Assembly: GCA_000171875.1 (NCBI GenBank)
Contig: ABHI01000004.1
Span: 1-64,000 of the forward strand
DNA: 64,000 bases
Source of the DNA: Flavobacteriales bacterium ALC-1
GTDB taxonomy: Bacteria > Bacteroidota > Bacteroidia > Flavobacteriales > Flavobacteriaceae
Direction: 5' to 3'
The notes beneath the pieces were generated by a model, which saw only the letters and a program-made list of their open reading frames with translations, was not told where the DNA came from and ran no database searches. Positions 1-8,336 of this stretch are shown here, piece after piece. The first letter of the stretch is position 1; each line of letters opens with the position of its first letter. The translations under genes and the position numbers were made by a program.

Positions 1-1195
1 GATTATTAATCACTTCATCAATTAAATCTACAACATAAGTCATATCGTTTTCTTTTAAACCTCTAGTTGTAATTGCTGGTGTACCTACCCTAATTCCAGA
101 CGTTACAAATGGTGATTCTGTATCGAAAGGCACCATGTTCTTATTCACTGTAATATCTGCTTTTACTAGAGCATTCTCTGCATCTTTACCAGTAATATTT
201 TTATTTCTTAAGTCAATTAACATCATATGATTGTCAGTTCCGCCAGAAATTAAATTATAATCTTTAGCTACAAAGGCTTTAGCCATAGCATCCGCATTAT
301 GCTTTACTCTTAGCATGTAATGCATAAACTCATCAGTTAACGCTTCCCCAAATGCAATCGCTTTAGCAGCAATGATATGTTCTAAAGGCCCACCTTGATT
401 TCCTGGAAATACACCAGAATCTAATAAACCAGACATTTTTCTAAGCTTTCCACTTTTTAAAGTAATACCAAATGGATTTTCAATATTTTCTCCCATCATT
501 ATCATACCACCTCTTGGTCCTCTCAACGTTTTATGGGTTGTTGTTGTTACAATATGGCAATGTGGCATTGGATCATTTAAAATACCCTTAGCAATTAAAC
601 CTGCAGGATGCGAGATATCTGCTAATAATATGGCGCCTACACTATCAGCAACCTCTCTAAACTTTGCAAAATCCATATCACGAGAATATGCTGAAGCTCC
701 TGCAATAATTAATTTTGGCTGCTCTTTTTGGGCTTGGTCTGCCAACATATCGTAATCAATATAACCTGTATCTTTTTTTACACCATAAAATGTTGGACGA
801 TATAATTTTCCTGAAAAATTAACAGGAGAACCATGTGTTAAATGACCACCATGAGATAAGTCGAAACCTAGAATAGTATCTCCAGGTTTTAAACACGCAT
901 GAAATACAGCTGTATTAGCTTGGCTTCCAGAGTGTGGTTGCACATTTGCATAAGCAGCACCAAAAAGTGTTTTTGCTCTATCTATAGCAATCTGTTCAAC
1001 TTCATCTACAACTTCACAGCCACCATAATAACGCTTACCAGGATACCCTTCAGCATATTTATTGGTTAATACAGAACCTGCAGCTTCCATAACTTGGTCA
1101 CTAACAAAGTTCTCTGAAGCTATTAATTCTATGCCATCAGTTTGGCGTTCTTTTTCTGCTTGTATGAGTTCAAAAATCTGTTCGTCGCGTTGCAT
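1..1195 (-). CDS. glyA: Serine hydroxymethyltransferase (3' end cut by window edge)
   Basis: PLP enzyme of the cytosol that interconverts serine and glycine and charges tetrahydrofolate with a one-carbon unit. The ATG at 1195 gives a protein starting [11 protein letters not shown], typical of bacterial GlyA. About 398 of the usual roughly 420 residues are present; the C-terminus lies off the left edge. The PLP-lysine motif [14 protein letters not shown] is visible with Lys at residue 222, and the early motifs [10 protein letters not shown] and [13 protein letters not shown] are intact. It is divergent from fahA and has its own TAnnTTTG-type promoter. Identification is secure. Confidence 0.97.
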   Translation of the reverse strand, partial: MQRDEQIFELIQAEKERQTDGIELIASENFVSDQVMEAAGSVLTNKYAEGYPGKRYYGGCEVVDEVEQIAIDRAKTLFGAAYANVQPHSGSQANTAVFHACLKPGDTILGFDLSHGGHLTHGSPVNFSGKLYRPTFYGVKKDTGYIDYDMLADQAQKEQPKLIIAGASAYSRDMDFAKFREVADSVGAILLADISHPAGLIAKGILNDPMPHCHIVTTTTHKTLRGPRGGMIMMGENIENPFGITLKSGKLRKMSGLLDSGVFPGNQGGPLEHIIAAKAIAFGEALTDEFMHYMLRVKHNADAMAKAFVAKDYNLISGGTDNHMMLIDLRNKNITGKDAENALVKADITVNKNMVPFDTESPFVTSGIRVGTPAITTRGLKENDMTYVVDLIDEVINN

Positions 1196-1220
1196 ATATA
1201 AAGTCTTTGTTAAATCGAAA

Positions 1221-1228
1221 CAAAAATA
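1221..1228 (-). promoter_or_regulatory. glyA -7 promoter element
   Basis: On the minus strand this reads TATTTTTG, a full match to the Bacteroidota -7 consensus TAnnTTTG. It lies 25 nt before the glyA ATG. A TTTTTG lies 22 nt further upstream and may serve as the -33 element. Prediction from sequence only. Confidence 0.6.
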
Positions 1229-1261
1229 GTGAATACATTAGTTTAAATATCAAAAATTATG

Positions 1262-1269
1262 TAGGTTTG
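1262..1269 (+). promoter_or_regulatory. Possible fahA -7 promoter element
   Basis: TAGGTTTG matches the Bacteroidota TAnnTTTG consensus and sits 37 nt before the fahA ATG. No convincing -33 TTTG is seen at the usual 19-21 nt spacing, so this is tentative. Confidence 0.4.
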
Positions 1270-1306
1270 AGTAGAAATTAATGAACATTTAATCAACAAC
1301 AGCATT

Positions 1307-2599
1307 ATGCCATTATCCGCCAATAATCCAAATAGAACATCTTGGTTATACGTTAATAAATATTCTGATTTTCCAATTCAGAATATTCCATTCGGTGTTT
1401 TCTTAACACGAGAAGATATTATAACTATCGGAACACGAATTGGAGATACCGCTATAGACCTTGGTGCATTACATCAATTGGGCTATTTTGATGGTATTCC
1501 GTTGACTGACGATATCTTTATTCAAGATACTCTAAATGACTTTATTGCAGATGGAAGAAAAACATGGCGTGCTGTGCGTAATCGTGTTGCTGAAATTTTT
1601 GATGCAAATAACGAAACACTTAAAAATAATACAAAACATAAAGAAATTATCTGCTTTAGGTTAGATGAAATAGAAATGCAAATGCCTGTGCAGGTAGGTG
1701 ACTATACAGATTTCTATGCCAGTAAAGAACATGCCACTAATGTTGGTACTATGTTTCGCGGTAAAGAAAATGCACTAATGCCAAATTGGTTGCATTTACC
1801 AGTTGGTTACCATGGTCGTAGTTCTTCTATTATTACAACGCATATTCCAATCCATAGACCACTAGGACAAACCTTACCCGATGGAGCTGAAAAACCTGTT
1901 TTAGGGCCAAGTAATTTAGTAGATTTTGAATTAGAAATGGCATTTATAACTACTGACGCTAATGATTTGGGAGAACCAATTCCTATAGAAGAAGCAGAAG
2001 AATATATTTTTGGTCTAGTAGTGTTTAACGATTGGTCTGCTCGTGATATACAAAAATGGGAGTATGTTCCTTTAGGTCCTTTTTTAGGAAAGAATTTCGC
2101 ATCGTCAATATCTCCATGGATTGTAACATTAGATGCTTTAGAACCTTTTAGAGTTGAAAGTCCAAAACAAAACCCAAAACCATTAGACTATTTGCAAACT
2201 AAAGGGAAGCACAGTTTTGATATTCATCTTGAAGCTGGTATTATCCCAAAAGGAGGTAAAGAAACTACAGTTTCTAAATCAAACTTCAAATATATGTACT
2301 GGAATATGGCGCAGCAATTAGCACACCATACGGTAAATGGTTGCCCTGTAAACTCTGGTGATATGATGGGTAGTGGCACTATTTCTGGTCCTACAGAAGA
2401 TTCGTATGGATCAATGCTAGAATTGTCTTGGAAAGGCACCAAACCACTTAAAATGAAAGATGGTACAGAGCGTAAGTTTATTAATGATTATGATACTGTT
2501 GTTATGAGAGGCTATTGCGAAAATGATGATGTACGCATAGGTTTTGGACAAGTAAAAACACAATTGCTTCCTGTTTTTGATTCGAAGAAAAAGAAGTAA
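1307..2599 (+). CDS. fahA: Fumarylacetoacetase
   Basis: Hydrolyses fumarylacetoacetate to fumarate and acetoacetate, the last step of tyrosine/phenylalanine breakdown, in the cytosol. The 430-residue length fits the family. Visible family motifs are DYTDFYASKEHATNVG and LPVGYHGRSSS (the catalytic His lies in YHGR), the metal-ligand acidic segment DFELEMAF, and NDWSARDIQKWEYVPLGPFLGKNF. The gene stands alone: no homogentisate dioxygenase is beside it in this window. The terminator after its stop overlaps the operator of the next gene. Confidence 0.96.
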   Translation: MPLSANNPNRTSWLYVNKYSDFPIQNIPFGVFLTREDIITIGTRIGDTAIDLGALHQLGYFDGIPLTDDIFIQDTLNDFIADGRKTWRAVRNRVAEIFDANNETLKNNTKHKEIICFRLDEIEMQMPVQVGDYTDFYASKEHATNVGTMFRGKENALMPNWLHLPVGYHGRSSSIITTHIPIHRPLGQTLPDGAEKPVLGPSNLVDFELEMAFITTDANDLGEPIPIEEAEEYIFGLVVFNDWSARDIQKWEYVPLGPFLGKNFASSISPWIVTLDALEPFRVESPKQNPKPLDYLQTKGKHSFDIHLEAGIIPKGGKETTVSKSNFKYMYWNMAQQLAHHTVNGCPVNSGDMMGSGTISGPTEDSYGSMLELSWKGTKPLKMKDGTERKFINDYDTVVMRGYCENDDVRIGFGQVKTQLLPVFDSKKKK

Positions 2600-2620
2600 T
2601 TTCTGTCTTAAATAATATTG

Positions 2621-2648
2621 AAAACCTACCTATATGGGTAGGTTTTTG
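2621..2648 (+). terminator. Terminator of fahA, overlapping an operator
   Basis: AAAACCTACC and GGTAGGTTTT form a perfect 10-bp stem around a 6-nt loop, followed by a short T run. It lies 21 nt after the fahA stop. Its inner part is also a copy of the 16-bp regulatory inverted repeat described for this region, so the same bases may act as RNA terminator and DNA operator. Confidence 0.75.
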
Positions 2649-2672
2649 CTTTTAGAGGTTTTCGTATCTTTC
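2626..2672 (+). promoter_or_regulatory. Operator/promoter module 1 (histidine kinase gene)
   Basis: CTACCTATATGGGTAG (2626-2641) differs by one base from CTACCC-N4-GGGTAG. It is followed after 23 bp by TATCTTTC (2665-2672), a 7/8 match to the -7 consensus TAnnTTTG, and 17 nt later by the ATG. Four further copies with 22-bp spacing stand before the next transcription units. The copy here suggests autoregulation of the two-component system. Confidence 0.65.
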
Positions 2673-2689
2673 GGTTTGCAATAAAAACT

Positions 2690-4558
2690 ATGCTACGCTA
2701 CTTTTTCAAAATAATTTCCATTGTATCCTTTTGCCTAATTCCAAATATTATATCAAGTCAAAATGAGTGTAATTGTGACATTATTATGTCACAAAATGAA
2801 AGTGTTATAGTTAAAGAAAATGATTCTTTAGCTTTATTCAAATTAATTGAAAAATATAAATCTTCTAAGTCTGAAAGCTGTTTATTTAAAGCATTGGATA
2901 TAGAGTTCGGTTACTATATAAAAGAAAAACAATTAGATAAGTCTTCACAGCTTTTAACAAAACAAGAAACAGTTTTATCAAGACTTAATTGTACAGATGA
3001 ATTTCTTTACAATATTTACTTCAACAAAGCACTTTATTATCGTGCTAAAAATGATTACGAAAAGCTATCAGAAAATATCTTTAAAGCATTAACAGAAGCT
3101 GAAAGAATTAAAGATGATGAAAAGCAAATTGAAGCTATAAAGCAAGTCGTACATTTATTTACTAGAATGCGAGAGAGTCATAAAAATTGGGCATATATAA
3201 AACGTGCTGAAAAATTAATTTTCAATCAACAAAACTCCATTAAGTCTATTGGTAATTATAGGTGGTTAGCTTTTGTATACGAACACGAATACACAACTAC
3301 AGAGCGCAAAACATTAATAGATTCTACAATACTATTCATAAATAAAGCCAAAAAGGAAGCATTTAAACACAATATTGATTATGAAATCGCGCAGTTGTAT
3401 AGAGCTTTAGAAGCATGTTCTTATCATAAAGGAGAATTAGAAAATGCTGTGGTATATATAGATTCAGCAATATATTATGCCAAAAAAATTAAGGGAGTAA
3501 AAAACATAGGCCCTTTATATTTATCTAAAGCATGGGATCATTTAGATTTAGGACAATTTAATGAGGCTGAGAAATGGGCAGATACTGCTATTTCTTATGA
3601 TAATCAAAATAAAGGAACGGCAGCCTATATGATGTTGCTTTCTTCTACATCAGAAATATATGAAGGGGCAGGAAACTTAGATAAAGCATTCAAAAGTTAT
3701 AAAAGCTATAGTAAAATAAAAGACAGCATCTTAAAGCTAGATCGCGTTAAGGTCGTTAATGAATTAGAAACAAAATATAAAACAGAAATAAAAGACGCAA
3801 AAATAAAACGTTTAACAGTCCTCTTAATAATAGCCACATTGGGCATTCTTAGTTTATTATTAATAGGTGCATTGGTAAGATTACGACAATCTCGAAAACA
3901 AAACGAAGCGCTAAGAATAGCTTTTGAAAAGCAGATTCAACTTGAAAAAGAATTATCTGATGTTAGAGATGAAATTGCACAAGATTTTCATGATGATCTT
4001 GGCAATAAATTAGCTCGTATATCACTACTATCTAACTTAGTAAGTGGTGAGGTTTCTATCAATGATCCAAAAGTAAAATCAAAAATAATTCAAATAACTG
4101 AAGATGCTAATGGGCTTTACAAAGGTACTCGTGATTTTGTATTCTCTTTGAAATCTAATAGTGATTATATAGAAGAAATTGCGACATATCTATCAGATTT
4201 TGGTGAAGACTTCTTCAGTAAAACTAAAATCAAATTTGTTGTTGACAAACAGATTTCATCAAATATTAAATTACCGCATTACTGGAATAAGCAATTAGTC
4301 TTTATTTTTAAAGAAGCTATAACAAATACCTTAAAACACTCCAACTGTACTGAAGTCATCTTAAAGTTTAATTACGGTAATGGTCAACTTTTGGTAGAAT
4401 GTATTGATAATGGAATAGGAATCGATGAAGATGCAATAAAATCATCTAATGGGTTATCAAATATGAAAAACAGAGCTAAAAAAATTAGTGGCAAATTGTT
4501 TATAGTATCAAAACTAGATGAAGGAACTACAATACGTTTTAAAGGAAATACTAATTAA
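2690..4558 (+). CDS. TPR-containing membrane sensor histidine kinase (HisKA_3 type)
   Basis: Sensor kinase predicted to phosphorylate the LuxR-type regulator encoded 26 nt downstream. A signal peptide (about 1-24, ending IISSQ) is followed by a periplasmic TPR-like helical region (about 40-365), one membrane helix (about 375-396), a short coiled coil, and a HisKA_3 dimerisation domain with the phospho-acceptor in DFHDDLGN (His434). The HATPase domain shows the N box EAITNTLKHSN, the G box DNGIGID and GLSNMKNRA. This architecture is common in Bacteroidota partners of NarL/LuxR regulators. The signal sensed is unknown. The gene carries the CTACC/GGGTAG inverted repeat upstream, as do the secreted-protein units that follow. 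Confidence 0.9.
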   Translation: MLRYFFKIISIVSFCLIPNIISSQNECNCDIIMSQNESVIVKENDSLALFKLIEKYKSSKSESCLFKALDIEFGYYIKEKQLDKSSQLLTKQETVLSRLNCTDEFLYNIYFNKALYYRAKNDYEKLSENIFKALTEAERIKDDEKQIEAIKQVVHLFTRMRESHKNWAYIKRAEKLIFNQQNSIKSIGNYRWLAFVYEHEYTTTERKTLIDSTILFINKAKKEAFKHNIDYEIAQLYRALEACSYHKGELENAVVYIDSAIYYAKKIKGVKNIGPLYLSKAWDHLDLGQFNEAEKWADTAISYDNQNKGTAAYMMLLSSTSEIYEGAGNLDKAFKSYKSYSKIKDSILKLDRVKVVNELETKYKTEIKDAKIKRLTVLLIIATLGILSLLLIGALVRLRQSRKQNEALRIAFEKQIQLEKELSDVRDEIAQDFHDDLGNKLARISLLSNLVSGEVSINDPKVKSKIIQITEDANGLYKGTRDFVFSLKSNSDYIEEIATYLSDFGEDFFSKTKIKFVVDKQISSNIKLPHYWNKQLVFIFKEAITNTLKHSNCTEVILKFNYGNGQLLVECIDNGIGIDEDAIKSSNGLSNMKNRAKKISGKLFIVSKLDEGTTIRFKGNTN

Positions 4559-4584
4559 AAAAAACGATTATTACTAGCATACTT

Positions 4585-5208
4585 ATGAAACACAAAGTCG
4601 TTATTATAGAAGACAATATTCCTTTAAGTGATGCCTTTGCTGAAGTCATTAATACTACAAATAATTTTCAAGTTATCAATAGCTATGATAATTGTGAAGA
4701 AGCTATTGAGCGTCTAAAATTTGATAATGCTTCAATTTTTTTAATGGACATAGAATTACCAGGCATAAATGGTGTGGAAGGTACAAAGCAAATAAAAAAG
4801 ATATTTCCAAAAGCAAATATTATTATGGTGACGGTTTACGAAAATTCTGAAGTTGTTTTTGATGCATTGTGTGCAGGAGCCTCAGGTTATTTAACAAAAA
4901 GCCTTAACCCAGAAGAGCTTATTGATGCACTAAATGAGTGCATAGATGGTGGTGCGCCAATGAGCATTAAGATTGCCAAAATGGTAGTTGGATCATTTCA
5001 AAAAAAACCAAGTAAAATAGAGCTATCAAAAAGAGAAAAAGATGTTTTGTTACAATTATCAGAAGGCAACAGTTATGATAGCATTGCCGAAAACCTTTTT
5101 ATCAGTAAGAACACTATTAAGTTTCATTTAAAGAATATCTACATTAAGCTTCAAGTCAATTCTAATATCGAGGCTGTACAAAAAGCAAATAAGGAAAATT
5201 TGCTTTAA
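4585..5208 (+). CDS. Response regulator, NarL/LuxR family
   Basis: Cytosolic DNA-binding regulator. The receiver domain (1-120) has the acidic pocket IIEDN, phospho-acceptor Asp55 in LMDIELPG, and conserved Lys105 in GYLTKSL. The C-terminal LuxR-type helix-turn-helix (about 147-205) reads ELSKREKDVLLQLSEG then ISKNTIKFHLKNIYIKL. It is cotranscribed with the kinase gene (26-nt gap). I infer it binds the five CTACCC-N4-GGGTAG repeats at 2626, 5244, 8265, 11033 and 13208: NarL-family regulators are known to bind short inverted repeats with TACYY-like half-sites, and these repeats occur only around this gene pair in the window. Confidence 0.93.
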   Translation: MKHKVVIIEDNIPLSDAFAEVINTTNNFQVINSYDNCEEAIERLKFDNASIFLMDIELPGINGVEGTKQIKKIFPKANIIMVTVYENSEVVFDALCAGASGYLTKSLNPEELIDALNECIDGGAPMSIKIAKMVVGSFQKKPSKIELSKREKDVLLQLSEGNSYDSIAENLFISKNTIKFHLKNIYIKLQVNSNIEAVQKANKENLL

Positions 5209-5243
5209 CATTTTTTATTTTATTTATTTCTACCACCTGTAAT

Positions 5244-5289
5244 CTACCCAATTGGGTAGTGCTTTAAATAGCTAATCAAATTAAATTTG
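5244..5289 (+). promoter_or_regulatory. Operator/promoter module 2 (670-residue protein operon)
   Basis: CTACCCAATTGGGTAG (5244-5259) is a perfect 16-bp palindrome. After exactly 22 bp comes TAAATTTG (5282-5289), a perfect TAnnTTTG -7 element, then the ATG 16 nt later. If the -7 box spans -11 to -4, the palindrome centres at -41.5, the usual class II activator position. No -33 TTTG is present at 19-21 nt. Confidence 0.75.
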
Positions 5290-5305
5290 ATTAAAATTTA
5301 AAGTT

Positions 5306-7318
5306 ATGAAAAAACACCTGCTTCTTATCGTTTTGGTTACAAGTACGTATAGCTTTTCCCAAATCAATCTTAAAAAACTAAAAAAGGCAAAATCTCAAGT
5401 TGAAAAAGAAATAAAGACAACTCAAAATTCTAAAAATAAAACTTTAAACCAAACCAAAAATATGTCTAAAGGACCATGTGATTCCGCACACAAATCATTA
5501 ACCAAATATTTAAAAAAATTAGAAGATAAAAAAGCCGCAAATCAAGTATCTAGTGGTTCATTTAAAACTTATATAGGTTCTACCGAACGCTATTTAAAAA
5601 GCATCAAATCAAAATGTCCCGACTTAGATGTTTCTACAGAAGAAAGTCAATTAAATACATTCAAATCTGATTTAAACAATGCTGGCGGAGCAGATGGCGC
5701 TAGACAAGCCAATATTAGAAAAGGCTATTATGATAAGGCTATTGATAACTTAGTTACCAGTACACATCCTGCCTATAACGACTTTAAAAAAGCTAAATCA
5801 CAATTTTTAGTTATTGCATTCGAACATTATAGGCATCAAAAACCAACTGAAAGTTTTAAACTTATAAGTGAGTCGAAGAATGCTTTTTCTAAAATAAAAA
5901 GTGAATACTCAGATTTGGATTTCTCATTAATAAATTCTGAATTAAAGCGTTTAGAAGGCTTATTAAAATCTGAATCAGGATCAGTGATTACGTCAAAATT
6001 AGCAAGAGAAAATGATCGGAATTATTTTAAAGACATGAGTATACTTTGGAATAGTGTTTATACAGATCATGATTATCCACCAGATGGATTATATGGTGGA
6101 AATATGCAGTTTTTAACAGATAAATTTAAAGATTTCACAAAGCAAGGTTTTTTTGATAAAGTAGAATCTTCAAAGAAAAATGGCACGTATCCTGCGGTAC
6201 AATCTTATGCTGAAAAAGTAAGCAAGGGGTTAAATGATTATCCAAGATATATCAACCAAGTTTTGGTTAAAGCTTACAAAGGAAGATTAGACGACCTTAC
6301 CACATTTGGTATTAAAGGTGACCCTCAAAAAGAACTAGAGGTGTTAGAAGGTGCAAAAAAACTAGCTGAACTTGCATTGAAATTCGCTCCAAACAATCCT
6401 ACAGCAAAGCAATGGTTTAAAGAAGTATCGTCACAAATTGGCAAAAAAACTTCAGGAATAACATATGCAAGCAGTATGCACAAAACCTATTTGGGAGAGA
6501 TGTTATTTTCAACAAAAGAGATTTCTATAGGTAGTGAAAACGAAAGTGACTTTTCATCTAGCTTTAAATCTGGAGATTACATCTATGCCACTGTTTATTT
6601 ACCTGCCAAATTGAGAAAGCTAACAGATTCGTATGCTGCAAACGACGTTAAAATTTTGATAAATGGAGGTATAATTAGTGAGCCTGAGAGCACTGCTGTT
6701 TGGGTAACCACGCCTATGCAAGAAAAAAACTATTTACAGTTCGCCATTATACCAAATGAAGCTTGGAAACAGAAATATGGTAAATTTTACATTGAAAATA
6801 AATTAAGGACTCATGAGCATATTGCAAACGCATTAATTACTGCTGGTCCTTATTCTGGAACAACTGTAAGTACAGAAGTATTTTTTAGAGGTACCAATTC
6901 GAGTATTAAAGGTGAATTTAAAATAGATTTATCTGGAGGTATTGACAAGTTAAAGACTATTGTAAACCAAGAAGAGAATGCACGATTAGCAGATGCTAAA
7001 TTACCTAAAGCTGGCATGCAAAACACAAGTCTCGTAAAAGAAGCACTTGGTATTATGCAACGAAAAAGCGGGGGTTCAAAAACTTATACCAAAGCCATAA
7101 TAACTTCGGTTAACTGGGATTATGACAAAAATTGGAATGGTGTTATAGTGTCTCGGTCTATAGTAGTAGCATTAGTATCAAAAGAGCATAATGGCAAGTG
7201 CATGTATCAATATTTTAACTTTAAACAACAAGCGCAAGGAAGTGGAAAATATAATAGCAATCTAGAATTCGTTGGTGCAGGACATAATGTCTATATCTCT
7301 TGTGATAACGCAAATTAA
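5306..7318 (+). CDS. Secreted protein of unknown function, 670 residues
   Basis: I do not recognise this protein. It has a signal peptide (about 1-19, ending YSFSQ), then a Lys-rich helical segment, a helical region with TPR-like stretches (about 55-380), and a probably beta-rich C-terminal part with several Cys (CMYQYF, YISCDNAN). No T9SS sorting domain or membrane anchor is seen, so a periplasmic location is likely. It is the first gene of a unit with the two small genes that follow (gaps of 8 and -4 nt), and its promoter carries the perfect version of the CTACCC/GGGTAG operator. It could be an envelope component or part of a signalling output; no enzymatic motif was found. Confidence 0.75.
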   Translation: MKKHLLLIVLVTSTYSFSQINLKKLKKAKSQVEKEIKTTQNSKNKTLNQTKNMSKGPCDSAHKSLTKYLKKLEDKKAANQVSSGSFKTYIGSTERYLKSIKSKCPDLDVSTEESQLNTFKSDLNNAGGADGARQANIRKGYYDKAIDNLVTSTHPAYNDFKKAKSQFLVIAFEHYRHQKPTESFKLISESKNAFSKIKSEYSDLDFSLINSELKRLEGLLKSESGSVITSKLARENDRNYFKDMSILWNSVYTDHDYPPDGLYGGNMQFLTDKFKDFTKQGFFDKVESSKKNGTYPAVQSYAEKVSKGLNDYPRYINQVLVKAYKGRLDDLTTFGIKGDPQKELEVLEGAKKLAELALKFAPNNPTAKQWFKEVSSQIGKKTSGITYASSMHKTYLGEMLFSTKEISIGSENESDFSSSFKSGDYIYATVYLPAKLRKLTDSYAANDVKILINGGIISEPESTAVWVTTPMQEKNYLQFAIIPNEAWKQKYGKFYIENKLRTHEHIANALITAGPYSGTTVSTEVFFRGTNSSIKGEFKIDLSGGIDKLKTIVNQEENARLADAKLPKAGMQNTSLVKEALGIMQRKSGGSKTYTKAIITSVNWDYDKNWNGVIVSRSIVVALVSKEHNGKCMYQYFNFKQQAQGSGKYNSNLEFVGAGHNVYISCDNAN

Positions 7319-7326
7319 AAGTATTG

Positions 7327-7815
7327 ATGGCTAAACAATTCTCCAAAGAAAAAATAAAACGCATCAATAAAATGACATGGATTGCATGCACTGTAGTGGC
7401 TATTTTTTTTACTGTACTCATTAGTATCATTAATTATCAAGAAGTTAGTTTGCTCAACGATGGCATAAGAGAAGATGTTATTGTAGTAAAAAAACACAAA
7501 TCTGGTAGTAATAGTAAGTATTCAAATGTACACTATTACTTAACTGTAGATTGGTTTAAAGTAATAGACACCATTCCATATTACAAAGTAAAAGACACAA
7601 CTGGTTTAAATAATGCTGAAAAAATGAGCAACGCTATTCTTTCAAAATCTTTTAATGACAAAGGAAAGGTTAGAACAGAACGACTCAATACCCCTATAAA
7701 ATTAAAGTATATCGATGGCACAAGTTATGAAAACCTTCATCATGGTGAAATTGTAACCCTTGTGTATTTCAAAAATAAACCAGAAGAAGGTCGATTGTTA
7801 AGAGAACTCGAGTGA
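7327..7815 (+). CDS. Small membrane-anchored protein, DUF3592-like
   Basis: About 162 residues from the ATG at 7327, 8 nt after the previous stop; a TTG three bases earlier is in frame but less likely. One membrane helix (about 18-38, WIACTVVAIFFTVLISII) is followed by an extracytoplasmic beta-rich domain. The pattern of GIREDVIVVKKHKSGSNSKYS, later an HHGEIVTLVYFKNKPEEGRL tail, resembles DUF3592-type proteins, but this is a weak resemblance from memory. It lies in the middle of a three-gene unit and its stop overlaps the next start by four bases. Confidence 0.7.
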   Translation: MAKQFSKEKIKRINKMTWIACTVVAIFFTVLISIINYQEVSLLNDGIREDVIVVKKHKSGSNSKYSNVHYYLTVDWFKVIDTIPYYKVKDTTGLNNAEKMSNAILSKSFNDKGKVRTERLNTPIKLKYIDGTSYENLHHGEIVTLVYFKNKPEEGRLLRELE

Positions 7816-8252
7816 TTTTGAATGCAAAACAAATTCCAGAAACCGTTTTAGAATTAGAACAATGGATGAAAGACCATTGTTACAATTTTATTTCTTACAG
7901 CATCAATGGCAATTTCGTTTACCAAGGCAACGGATTAGAATTTTATAAAGATGCATATCAATGGTGCAGTTATGACAGAAGTGCTAAACGAATACTTAAA
8001 CGTTTTAAAAAAGAAAAGCAAGCGGTAGCTTATGCTTTTGACAAAATAACTTCAAATTCTTGGGCAAATAAACATCTTATTGGTATTTATAAAAAAGAAG
8101 AACTAAATTCAGTTTTAAAATATCTTATTGAGCAAAATATTGCATATGAAACCGATGCAATTCATTATCAAAAAGAAAATTGGCTTACACGTCTTTTTGT
8201 AATAGGTTGTGACATAAAAAAGATTCCTGAAAGTATTAAAAGATTACAGTAA
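7812..8252 (+). CDS. Hypothetical cytosolic protein, 146 residues
   Basis: Translation most simply starts at the GTG in the GTGA overlap with the preceding gene, suggesting translational coupling. The next in-frame ATG is 18 codons later. No signal peptide or membrane helix is seen. The protein is rich in aromatic and basic residues (YQWCSYDRSAKRILKRFKK). It has the size and look of small immunity-type or accessory proteins, but I cannot assign a family. It is the last gene of the operator-controlled three-gene unit. Confidence 0.68.
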   Translation: MILNAKQIPETVLELEQWMKDHCYNFISYSINGNFVYQGNGLEFYKDAYQWCSYDRSAKRILKRFKKEKQAVAYAFDKITSNSWANKHLIGIYKKEELNSVLKYLIEQNIAYETDAIHYQKENWLTRLFVIGCDIKKIPESIKRLQ

Positions 8253-8264
8253 CCTCACTCTATT

Positions 8265-8310
8265 CTACCCCTTCGGGTAGTACATAGTTTAACACTACAT
8301 TTTACATTTA
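8265..8310 (+). promoter_or_regulatory. Operator/promoter module 3 (LRR/HYR protein)
   Basis: CTACCCCTTCGGGTAG (8265-8280) has perfect 6-bp arms around a 4-bp centre. After 22 bp comes TACATTTA (8303-8310), a 7/8 match to TAnnTTTG; the ATG is 26 nt further on. No T run follows the inverted repeat, so it is not a terminator for the preceding operon. Same geometry as modules 2, 4 and 5. Confidence 0.72.
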
Positions 8311-8336
8311 CTGCTTAAACTTTATACCTATCTATT

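Noticed and set aside
7812..8252. Toxin-immunity module between the secreted protein operon and the LRR gene
   Set aside because: The 146-residue protein has the size of an immunity protein, but no toxin domain, polymorphic toxin repeat or nuclease motif was found in its neighbours.
8265..8280. The inverted repeat after the 5306-8252 operon as a terminator
   Set aside because: Only 6-bp arms and no T run follows. The bases match the regional operator and are at the standard 22-bp distance from a -7 box.
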